DNA of 64,000 bases from Takakia lepidozioides (lineage: Eukaryota; Streptophyta; Takakiopsida; Takakiales; Takakiaceae): assembly GCA_030704615.1 (NCBI GenBank), contig CM060733.1, forward strand, positions 2,730,001-2,794,000, read 5' to 3'. Shown piece by piece: positions 22,571-33,600 of the stretch (position 1 is the first letter of the stretch; every line of letters begins with the position of its first letter). A program made the position numbers and the translations under genes. The notes under the pieces are model-generated. The model saw nothing but the letters and a program-made list of their open reading frames with translations. It did not search any database and had not been told where the DNA came from.

Positions 22571-23269
22571 TCCACAAATCAAATGTGATGCTTATTGTAG
22601 CACATGTTGCAATATTATAGAGAGGACATATCGTTCCATTGTCTTCTTCAAAATAGCAGGTATATGCTATTGTACAAGCTGCTTACGTGTTGGAAACACA
22701 ACCTTGGGGTCCATTCTCATCACAAGGTGCCACATCCAACTACTCTATACTTTTTGCAATGTCTCATACCCTTTGCAATATACAACACTTATTGTTGCGA
22801 AAGCAAGCAAAATTTAGACAACTACGTTCATGTGTCCGTTGTTTTCTCCTATGACCTTATATGATATTTTCTTTCAAATTATGCTACTCATTAGGCTATC
22901 TATTACTGAAGATAATGCACACGACCTTTTGTATCTATCTCAATGATTTTATCAGTTTTGTTTGTGTATAAACTTCTTTCCAGTGTATAGTCTTTAATTC
23001 ATCTTGTGTTTTTGAATATGAATGAAATTATTTATTGATTTGTGAACTCTATACATTAAAGGTTGTATCTCCTAAACTATTCGTGTTGAAAGTTGATATG
23101 TCTGTTGTGTTATCTGTGCCGCGATAAAATGACGCAATGTGATCAATATATTAGTCTAATTTCATGTAAAGATCGAAGCTCTTGTGTTAGACTAAGTTCT
23201 TTGTTTGGACGTATCATGTTGTCAGATGATTTGATGAAATCTCAAATTGAAGTTACACCTTCTTGAGTA
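22571..23269. other. Flanking DNA without a recognised gene
   Basis: A/T-rich sequence next to LTR C. Only short open frames are present and nothing is recognisable. Confidence 0.5.
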
Positions 23270-24062
23270 GAGGAATGTTAATTTATGAGCCTACTCATGA
23301 GCTCACGTGAGCATGTGAGCTTGACTAGGGTCACGTGAGTCTGGGAAGGGGGCCTATGACCGCGGATATTTCACCTATTTCCGTGCATTTCCATGCCAGT
23401 GTTGTTTGGTGTACCCCCAGTGGAGATGGTCTAATGTGGGCGTTAACGCCCAAATAATTCATGGACTCCCGCATGTTCTCCAAAGACCCACAAAATAATA
23501 ATAATAATAAAATCCCAAAATTAGTATAAAATGTGAGGACTTATGTGGGTGTTGACACCCACATAATTCGTGGACCTCCCGTAAGTCCTCCAATGACACA
23601 TTTTTTTACTTACTTTCATGGCGTGTTTCTTGAGGTTATTTTTTCCTCAAATTCCAAATCCAATAAAAGTTTTCAGGGCCACTATTCCCTGTTAACAAAA
23701 AAAAAATTCAAATTATTTCGGATTATTAAAAAAAAATTAAAAAAAAAACTGCAAAAACATACTCCAACATACTGCTTTGTGAGATCTAGGAAATATATGG
23801 TTGTCAACGCCCACATAAGTCCTCACACTTGATTACAGGCACATAATGAATGCACCAATACGATTCTAATTTTCCAAATGGCGCTGCTGGTATTTTTGTG
23901 GGAATAGGTTTGCATTTATCCTCGGGTATAGGCCCATTTCTAATACTGCACCACTCTGCGCTCACTACCACTAAGCGTGACGCCCAAACTCATGCTTAGT
24001 GGGTCAATCGTGAGTCTGGGCTCATAGGCTCACGTGAGCAGGCTCATGGCGTAGCTTCCCTG
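23270..24062. mobile_element. hAT-like non-autonomous element
   Basis: Flanked by a direct repeat TCTTGAGTA (23261-23269 and 24063-24071), of which 8 bp would be a hAT-type target duplication. The ends are imperfect inverted repeats: the right end read inward starts CAGGGAAG and goes on to ATGAGCCTGCTCACGTGAG, and the left end has ATGAGCCTACTCATGAGC and CACGTGAG at the same depth. There is no transposase. A separate MITE sits inside. Confidence 0.65.
23532..23827. mobile_element. 296-bp MITE inside the hAT-like element
   Basis: Ends TGTGAGGACTTATGTGGG (left) and CCCACATAAGTCCTCACA (right), inverted repeats of about 28 bp. A partial relative of the left arm (TGTGGGCGTTAACGCCC, then AATAATTCATGGAC) occurs just upstream at 23434-23495, suggesting two insertions or a partial duplication. 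The interior is A-rich and non-coding. Confidence 0.8.
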
Positions 24063-24169
24063 TCTTGAGTAAAAGCATATTTAGGATGGAATGTAGCAAA
24101 GCTTGAATCAAGGAAAACATTCAAAGTTCAAATCAACTTGAGTCATTGTGCTTGCATCTATGTATTACA

Positions 24170-25690
24170 TCATCCACTTCCCTTCTCCTCCATTTCTCCC
24201 ACCTCTTTTCGTTCTTGCTCAATGGGAAAGACCTCGAGCAAAATATAGAGAATATTGGTTTTGTTGTTGAGAAGAGTGGCTGCCAAATTTGATGGAGTCA
24301 TCAGCTGACTCTGAAGGGTCAGTGGAGAGCTCAACGATGTCTAGTTCAGATTTCAAGAAAGCCTCAAAAGAGGAGCAACTACATTCATAGTACTTTCTTC
24401 GTCTCTGGGAGGTTCTACCGCGCGTGGCAGAAATGTGGTTGGAAAATGTCGATGACATTGTAAGACATTTCTATCACGACGTTCTTTGCGTGAAGGCTCA
24501 CCCCAATTGCCGCAATCTTGAAATTTTGCTCTGTGATTTTGGCCGTCTGCTCCGCAATTGTAGCATTTTGAGCGTCAATGGACTGCTACATGATGCCAAT
24601 CTTTGCATCATGTGCGTGCATGGACTGTTGCAAGGCAATCAAAACAGTATCCTTGTGTGATGCGCGCGGGCTGTCAAGATATAATCTCACATCTGCAGCT
24701 GAATTGAGGCTTACCGGGCCAATGGCACCCGGTTCTGATCGTCATTGTGGAAAAAGGTGTGTTTGACTCTTTCTCCAGCATACCTTCCCTTCACCTTCCG
24801 ATAGGATTCTGTCAAAAGGCTCTCAGCCTCTTGCGAGATGTTGAGAGGCTGAGGGGGTTGCTCAAAAAACAGAGCGGGCTGCAGCTTTGCATGCAACAAC
24901 ATTGAAGGCTTTAGGTTCATTGGTTCTTGCTGCTATTGGGGAAGTATAGTCTCCAGGTCTGTATTTCCATGAGCATCACTAGAAGCACTAGACACTATTG
25001 CAGCTTAAAATGTATCTCTAGTATCAACTTAGAGAGCGCTATCAAGAAATTGGAATGCAATATGTTATTTTCCTAATACAAATCTTTTCAAAGATCCAAA
25101 ACGAACAGTATAACAATGAATTTAGATCAGAAGGAGGTTGAGATTTAAACAATACTGAATGCACTTGCACAAATACATTGAAATATATATACACATTAAT
25201 GGCTTTTGGTCAAACAAGTCCCTAGAAACCACTACCGATAGAACTCCTCCGAATACTCCATTTTTCTTATATAACTCTTTAGCTATCACCACAACATAAC
25301 TGAGATCATATAGCTCACTGTACTCTTAATTCCTACAGTACCACCTCAGTTTCTTGTTCACTATACTTAACTTGTAAAACATCTCGATGGCGTAGAATAT
25401 GAGGAGTCCTTCCCGTTCCTATGATGGATGGCAGCTTGGTCATACTCTGCTCTCTGATGGGCTGTCTCATGTATAAGGAGACGGCTGTTTGGGAGTTTTA
25501 GGAATGTAGGGGCAGCATATTTGGAAGCAACCGTGGCATACCGCTTTGTTGGCCTGGCGGTCTTTACTGGGGCCAACACAGTTGCCGCCTTCAATATTCT
25601 CGTAATGGGCTCCTGATTGAAGTACAATCACATTATTCACTTGTATGAGTTGAGGTGTAGCGGGCCTCAGATTCATCTAAAAAAAATTAG
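24170..25690 (-). other. Unrecognised coding-like remnant
   Basis: Minus-strand open pieces at 25676-25367, 24920-24711 and 24660-24424. The last has a heptad-like stretch (QNATIAEQTAKITEQNFKIA) that would form a coiled coil. Pieces are separated by stops and I recognise no family. It may be a decayed transposon ORF or a pseudogene. Confidence 0.3.
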
Positions 25691-27968
25691 ATGTTATATT
25701 CATCTTTGGTGGGTGCCAATCCTTGACTTGGTTTGTCCTGGTCAAATGATTTTACATCAACAAATATTCCTCCGAAATGTTTAGTTGGGCAAATGCTATG
25801 GGAAAGAAGCGATTGAAAAAAACTGACAAGTATAGTATCCTGCGCACATGACGAACATGGACAGACTTCTTCCCACCAAAAAGCTTTATGTGGCATTTCC
25901 CCCCTATCTTCCCTTATTTGAATTGTATGACAATGACTGAAAATAATTTAAGTCCAATTTGCTCCGAAAATCTTCTTAATGTTCACAATTCTGACATGAC
26001 ATGGTGTTGTACCATTTTTATGTGATCACCATGGATTATAGGAGGTTTAAGTCGAACAAACGATGATGTTGAGACTTTTATTGGTAGTGACGATGATGGT
26101 GGAAAAATAACATCAACAACAAAACAAAAGGCACTTGGCAAAAAAATAGTGCAAAAAGATAATGAGAGCTTCAGTACTAAAGGTAGAGATGTCAAAGGGA
26201 GGGGCACAAGATCTCAAGGTCCCAAACAAGGTTTGAATGTAGTTTCAGTCTCATGGCCTCCTGTCCCATGAGGGATATGAGATGAGTTCAAATTGTACTT
26301 CGATTTATTATCCACGTGAGTTGTGGTAACCAAGGTATGTCTTGTAACAAGTGAGCTGATGAATGTAGTATTGGCAAGATTATGTTGCAATGCGTCTATA
26401 GTGACGAATATACAGTTCTCTATAACTAAAATCAAAAGTTATTCAAGTGACCACTTGATTGGTGACTAAGCTGGACTAAGCTAAATACCTTTGATAATAA
26501 GTGGGTGTTGCATGTGTAAGGTGGTCAGATTATTCACAAACCTATGTTTGCATGAAAGTCTTTGTAGTGGGTCATCAAACTCTTCTGTGCATGTTGATTA
26601 TGTAAGTGTTGACAAATTTATGAATTTTAGAACTTATAATTTGGACTTGAATATCACCAAGTTCAATTACTATTGAATATCACCAATTGTACGTCCATTT
26701 TATTTTTATTATTTTAACAATGTGGAGATTGTATAGCATATCAAATTGTCCATGTTGTACACATAAAAGAGATTGTGTATGAATGTGTGGGTCATTAGGA
26801 AGGGATTGTATAAATATCCAGTTCACCATCTCACATGTTTTTGTACAAAAGTCTATAAGTATCTCCCATTTGGAGATGGCAGCACCTGGAGATCTGGGTG
26901 GAGTTTGACCCCCAAATCTCCAAGAGGAAAAAGTACTAAACCTCCATGTGTATATATACACACACACTGGTAACTAGTACACGATCGTTCTTTAGATGTA
27001 TACTCAACTCCAACAGTATTGGCAGGCAGTGTAGTATTTTCACTTTGTGATGCCATCTCAGGTTACGGTTGACCTCCTGACGACGTCTTTGGAGCGCAAA
27101 ATTTCGTTCTTTCAAGCCCAGTACGAGTTATATTTGCCAGCAGAAGGTATCCCACATTTGATCCAAGCTTTATGTCGGATCACTGATTATATGCCGGCTG
27201 CTGATAGTTGTGTTCCATTCGATGCCTTGTGGTATATCTACATGAGGTTCTAGGCCTCATAAAATCTCTCATATTCAATTCTAATTGAGCTACCAGCCCG
27301 GGCCCTCACAACCTTTATCAGACTAAAAAATTCTGGTACAACACATCCTGGTATGCCTGGGTCTCTAACTTCTCTGATCGCCACCTACTACCCAGTGCGA
27401 TCTCTCGAGCTCCATACGGGGCCAAAAGAATTAGAAAAGTGAAAAGGAGCACAAACTGGATAAAGGGTACAAAGTAAGAAGCCGAAAATGCTTCTTGAAA
27501 ACGACTACCACGATTTTTTAGCTTGATATAAGACTTCATCTTCCTTTCCTTTGTCTAGCTCCCACACACAGCTGCCACTAGACAAGTGATTTGTAGACGT
27601 GAGTCTGCGTTCATTTCCTTTTTATTGAGACAGTTTCTGCAAGGGAGAAACAGCACAAACGCAGCTTTTACACCCACAACACTTCTGCTGCAGATCGCTG
27701 CTAATCAAACTTGACTTGCACGATTGTTGAAGGCAATTGACACCCACAAAAGTGCAGTCACATATACATATGCTCACCGTGAATCCCACATCTTCTTCAA
27801 GGATGCCGCCGCAAGATCATGTTCATCACGGCCGCAGTTGGAAGCAACCAGAGAGGGATCAGCAATATAGGGCTTATCACCTTTTTGGTGATAGCAGTAG
27901 CGATGTGCTTGCCTCCATCGCCATAGCAATGGAAGCTACAGACAGAGTCTGGGGATGAAGACCGAGTG
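25691..27968. other. Intergenic DNA, nothing firm
   Basis: There is an open plus-strand frame without ATG at about 26035-26271, lysine/glutamine-rich and ending VSVSWPPVP. There is also a 68-codon frame at 27047-27253 (TVDLLTTSLERKISFFQAQY). Neither has a recognisable domain. No repeat with clear ends was seen. Confidence 0.4.
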
Positions 27969-27976
27969 AAAAAAAA
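27969..27976 (-). terminator. Pol III terminator of tRNA-Ser
   Basis: A run of eight T on the minus strand starts three bases after the tRNA 3' end, the usual RNA polymerase III stop. Confidence 0.85.
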
Positions 27977-27978
27977 GG

Positions 27979-28060
27979 CGTGCTCGGCAGGATTCGAACC
28001 TGCGCGGGCAGAGCCCACATGATTTCTAGTCATGCCCGATAACCACTCCGGCACGAGCAC
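27979..28060 (-). tRNA. tRNA-Ser(AGA)
   Basis: 82-nt serine tRNA gene on the minus strand. The acceptor stem GTGCTCG pairs with CGAGCAC, and the discriminator is G. The anticodon loop CTAGAAA gives anticodon AGA, flanked by a 5-bp stem (CATGA/TCATG). A long variable arm (GGGC...GCCC) marks a class II tRNA. The T arm carries GGTTCGAATCC (B box). There is no intron and no encoded CCA, as expected for a nuclear eukaryotic gene. All stems pair, so it is likely functional. Confidence 0.96.
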
Positions 28061-30671
28061 CAATGTTGCCAGTAAAATTGACATTAAATATATATATAAC
28101 TACATTTTATTTTATTTTATTTTCTTGTAACATTTGTTGATGGTATTCTGAGGACTAAAATCTCGTGATAGTGAATGGGTCACTAGCAAGGTGTCAAGAG
28201 ATATAAGAGAAATTAGGTGGATGATTCATTGTGGATGATCATCATGAGCACATTAAATGAAAGATGCCGATGATTTTATTAGATGTGTGACGTCATGGAT
28301 GAATGAAATTTTGGCTGTTCAAAAGATGTGACTACATAGGTATTTGCCCGAATTCAGGTTTTTCATCCAAATATTAGTGCCCTCAAATCAAGCATTTAAG
28401 CATTTGTACATTTGTACCTTGGTTGTTTGAAGTTGACATGCCAAGTTTTGGATTTTCATTATGAAAAAAACTCAAAATAGAAAATCTTGCTCTATGAAGT
28501 TAGTTATGAAAGCGGATGTCAGCAGACACTACTAAAAAAAGCTTATGTTTCTTTGATATTCCTTTCTAGCCATTGTTGGATCTTTAACATCCAGAGAATT
28601 ACAGAGCACTGCAACAAGTGTTCTTCAAACTCAGTCGCCATAGAAGGAAAAGAAAGTGGGTTTAACGTCCAGAGATGTAAAGAGCAGGCATAAACTTTAT
28701 AAAAGCATGGGCCCCAACAAGCCAACAGCTCTAAGAGCGACTCAACTCTTCAAGAGATTCTCTAGGGTGGATATGCTGAAAGAAGGTGAGGTTCAAGACT
28801 TTTTAAGAGAGAGAGGAAGAAAGTTTACATTGTGGAGAGGGTGAACAAGCAGTAGGCATAATACAAGTCTAGCCCCAACAGAGGAGCATGCCACTGTGAA
28901 ACTCCGATTGATGCACATGGGATAACCATTCAGTCATTTTCTAATCAAGCTCACAGTGAAAAACATTGGACATTGTGGACGTTGACATTGTGATGTTATA
29001 CATCGAGAATCAGCACAGTAACATGACTCCACTAAAACCAAATTCACACAACAATAATAATGTGCACTTTTGAGAAATTTTGAAAAGAATCTAAACTCGT
29101 CTCATTTGAATCTATCCCCGAGTACTCTCAAAGGAATTTGGTCAAGATGGTCCATGGAACTGAAGGCATCCCCTGAAGATCCAGAGTCAATAGGTCCCCA
29201 ATAGTGAAGTCTCTTACCATTGACAAAATTGGAAGCAGGATGGCTGAGAGTAAAATTTGGGACTGCAAAAGGGTGTTTATTTTTTACTCTTTGATGCATC
29301 TGGAAACCCCGACCCTGAAGAATGAGCAGGTCATGCTGCAACCTTTCATGAGCAGGAGTTGGTTTCAACGATGATTGCTGCAGAAAAGCATAAAATTAGC
29401 TTGCAGCAAGCTCACGTGAGGGTGATTGAGGACATTCATTGCTTGAACAAAGAATGAGGAACATAATAATTTACTACTGCACTGACCTTTGTCCTCTGCT
29501 CCCCGCGACTTGTGGGGTCTCTAGAGGTCTTGATCTTCTTAACACGTAATGTTAACATGAGGAAAGAAGGAAACACGCAGAACAATCTTTTAAGAACCAA
29601 AACCTGAGTCAGAACATTAGCAGGCCAACAAGTTTAGGTAGAGGACCACACCTGTGCCCACAACAGAGATTGCCCAGGCTAACTCCTCAAGGTAAAGGAA
29701 ACCACCAAAATGAAGGAGGACAAAAGGCAGATTATAGCAGCATTTCGCCTGCAAAGAATGAGGTGGTTTGTAGGCAAAGTTGATGAAGCAGATGTGGAAT
29801 TGCTTCTATTTAATGAGTCCTGCAATACACAGTGGTCTTTAGCCTCCAACTTGTTCTGAAGCACTTTTTGGTCATATCCTTGCAAATTCTTCAATCTCTC
29901 GAAATGAACCTACTTTCTCTATCTCCACATAAAATTTCATAGCTTTCAGATCACAGCCTTTTTGTGGGCTTCCACTAGGGACTCAACCACTGCAGAGGCC
30001 CTAAAAACCTCACAATTCCTATCGACTATGGCTTAACCAAATGACAAAAAATTCACACAGAACCTGCTTTGTACAAGGGGGTGCCTATCTGCAAATTCAG
30101 AGATTTTGGGAATGTTGTCACTCGGCACCCTTACAAAAAAGCAGAATTTCTTTCCTGTCACTTTGGCCTAAAATATCGATGAAAATCCATCCATAGGAAT
30201 AGCGGCCCCATGTTTGCAGGGGCTCATCCACCAATAACCCCTCTGTGGCCCAATGCCAGTTAACCCCCATAGCCCCTCACAAGCAGCATATATTGTAGGT
30301 CATGCGGGGCGGACCCACTTTCACCCTTTCCGGTGGGTTGCAGAATTTGCCGTTGGGGTAGTGGGAACAGAATCTCTGGTTTTATACTGCTTTTAGGCCT
30401 TCAAATAACTTCATCCCCTTTTGGCCAATGAACCTTGGGCATGGCATTGGAAAGCCCTGAATCTGGGCTACAACCTTCCCATTTGCGGCTCTTCAATTGG
30501 ACCTTCAACAAGTTATGGCTAGATGGAAAAAGGAGTGCAACCCATTTTGGGTCGCATAGTACATTACCATACATCAGTTGCCATATAACCACCTACTCTC
30601 ACCTGAGTCTATCCCAAGATATTCTTGTTCCTCGATTGAAGAGATTGCCTTGGACAGTGGGACCCCCTAAA
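28061..30671. other. Intergenic DNA downstream of the phosphatase gene
   Basis: A T-rich pentamer run (TTTTA) lies near 28105. A candidate minus-strand terminal exon lies at 29385-29102, preceded by the acceptor TTTTCTGCAG, with about 94 open codons of unknown product. A possible upstream exon ends at a GTCAGT donor near 29486. No family is recognised. It could be an unknown gene's end or chance. Confidence 0.35.
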
Positions 30672-33600
30672 TCAAAGGTAGGCAGCACTACTCACGTGGG
30701 GGCAGCGAACTATGTAGAGCTGGTCTCCAACCATGGCATCATCGTAACTGTCCTGGTTGCGGTGCCATGTCCACAATGCATATGTGCTGTTTTTTACCTG
30801 CAGTCCATCCAGACCCAATAATTCAATTTCTTGCTGTTAGTTGGATCTGCCACATTCATTCAAGAAAATAGACATCACCTGGAAAATGGAGTGACAATTA
30901 AAAAGGGAAGTAAGCTTTACAAAAACACACCTCCAAAATTCCGTGCCCAAAGCTGCTATCCCGATAAGCACTCCAGTCTGGTTGTCTGTCCCAGCAAAAT
31001 TGTCCAGCTGCAGGGCCATTTGTGAAATTGAAGCCACAATACCCATGCATGATTGAATCTGGAGTACTTGCTGGGTCTGGGCACTGGCCAGGTGCATCAG
31101 CATGCTTCACAGATATCTTTTCATGGTTTCCCCCATCTCCTATTGTGATATACAGGGGGGCACGTGGATCGTAATTGTATTTGAAAACGCGGTTCATTCG
31201 CTCGTATGCATGCACCTGAATCACAAGGAGAGCAATACAGACCCATGGGACAATTTCACCACATTTTGACAATTCGTTTAAAACTGGAGGGTAAGAACAG
31301 CAGCCTGCAGTCTAGAAATGTCTTTTTCTCTTGAGCACATCACAATCTTCCAAGTAAATCCCATGCACAGAGTTCTTGAAACATATGAAGCTTCATACAA
31401 GACTTTGACTGTCAACTGAACCCAGTTGAAAATCAAAATGAAAAGAAGTCCAGTAGCAGGAGATGTGCCTGAACACAAGAAATGAGGCTAACTGATGTAG
31501 ATAGGATGCAGATAGGATCCAGTTGTTTTGCGTCATTTGAACAACTGGACTGATAAGTTGAATTCTTGTCTGGGTCCTTAAGGTCGAAGACTTACATGAC
31601 CAGTGAAAACAATATCCACACTGTACTCGTAGAGCAGGTCCTCCAATTGAACACGCATGCACTCAGCCTCACGGTAGTGTGCCTGGTAGCTATTGTACCA
31701 TGGAGGGTGCCAGGTAGCAATAAGCCACGGTGTCACACTACGATCCACCTTGGCCAAATCTTGTTGGAGCCATGCGTATTGCTTCCCTGATGCCCACATT
31801 AGCAATTTTCAAACAATTTCCGTTGAGTTGGTTCTGAACAAGCAGACCAGACCATTCCTAGGCCAGACAGCATCCCTGGCAAGGAAATTTTGGCCTGCTT
31901 AGATGATTTGCAACACAACTAATAACCCATGATTTCTTTGCATCCCTCTGTAACATTGGTACGTCTTTCTTGAACCACGCTGGTGATATCTGAGGACTTA
32001 TCGTGTAGCAACTGCATGATGATCTTCCGTATATGGGAGTATGTAGCTAACCTTGGATTCATTGTGCTTCTGCCAGAATTCCAGTACTTCCCTTACTGGT
32101 TACCATTGTAAGAGACCTGACACAAACTAAGTTTGTAGTAGAAAAATAGTTCTCCCTTCAGACTGCCCGCCCCCCATCATGCACAAGTCATTAATGCAGT
32201 AGCTTACCAGTCTTGTTGTAGTCAATGTAGGCTCCAATCATTACGAAGTGTATACCACCTGCATTAAAGGAGTAGTACATGCTGGTGTTCGAACCACTCT
32301 CTACTGATGGCACTGGAAACCTAGTGTTGTACGCCACGAATGTCTGATTGTCAATCTGTGTTTCAAGTTCATGGTTTCCTTCTATCACCATCGAAGGCAC
32401 CGCCGACGTTAGCGGCTCCAGAAACCTGAATCACACATTTCCGAGTCATTCAAATCATTTCCTTTAGCTTTTCAATAATCAAATTGTGTCAGGTACCAGA
32501 GTTCTTTGTCAACAAATCTGTGTGGACCCTTCCGGCATTTACAGATATCACTCTCTCCCTGTCCGTGGCCCCCAGTGCATGCTCCCACCTTCGGACTCCC
32601 TGTTCATGTTTTTAGTTTCCAAGGTTCTTTTCTCGAAAGTCCTTCCATTTCTCTAAAGCCCTTCTTCTGGACAGATTAAATAGGATAGCAGTCCCTCCGG
32701 ACATCAAATGGGCCATTCTATCCATGTACGAGATTGTCATTGGCATGGTCAAGGTTGCAGGGAAGTTCTTGGCAGAGGTGCACAGCAGTATTGGGGTCAA
32801 ACAGGGCTGCCCTCTCTCACCTATCCTATTTGGAATCTACATAAACACTTCAGAAGGATACATTGTGAAGAATAATGGAGCGGGGGTGCATTTGGATGGG
32901 GACCAACACGAGTATTCCTCTACGCTGATGATGTTGTTTTACTGGCACAATCCTGTCTCCCTACAAAGACACCTTGAAATCCTAGAAGACTTCTCCAAAG
33001 ACTGCGGGTTGCAGGTCAATCTCAGCAAAACCAAAATCATGGTTTTCAATGGCCATGCTGATTGGAGATTCCTCGACAACGGGAGACATTCTGGGCCCTC
33101 CATGATGATAGAATCTTGCAGCCCAATGACCTGTCTGAACTCTATCTCCCTCTCTTCCTCGGGCATTGGGGAGGTTTAGGGTGGGCTCCCAGTGTCTTGC
33201 GGATAGATTGTACTCATAAGATGTTGTTTGCCGTAGCCTTGTGGCCATAGACCCCGCGCCCAGTTTGAGCGGGAACAAAAGGGACAGAACCTACCTCTGT
33301 CAGGGGCTGACGTTGGTAGTAAGACTTACCTTCATATATAGAATTAATCCGGGTTTTCCAGATATCCTCTAGAAATCCCTTCACACAAGCATCAATCTGC
33401 TGTGTGTGATTTGCCCAAAAACTAGGCCTCAGGAGGGCCTGGGCTTTTGGCTCAGCCTCTAGACTTTCAAAGTTGGTAAACAGGGGTACAGGCACAATTC
33501 CCTTGATAGATTTGAAGAGAGCGTCTCTTTGGTGAGAGAACCCCGGACAGTGTAACAGAAAATGAATACTGTCTTCAGATTGCCCACACAACGGGCAATT

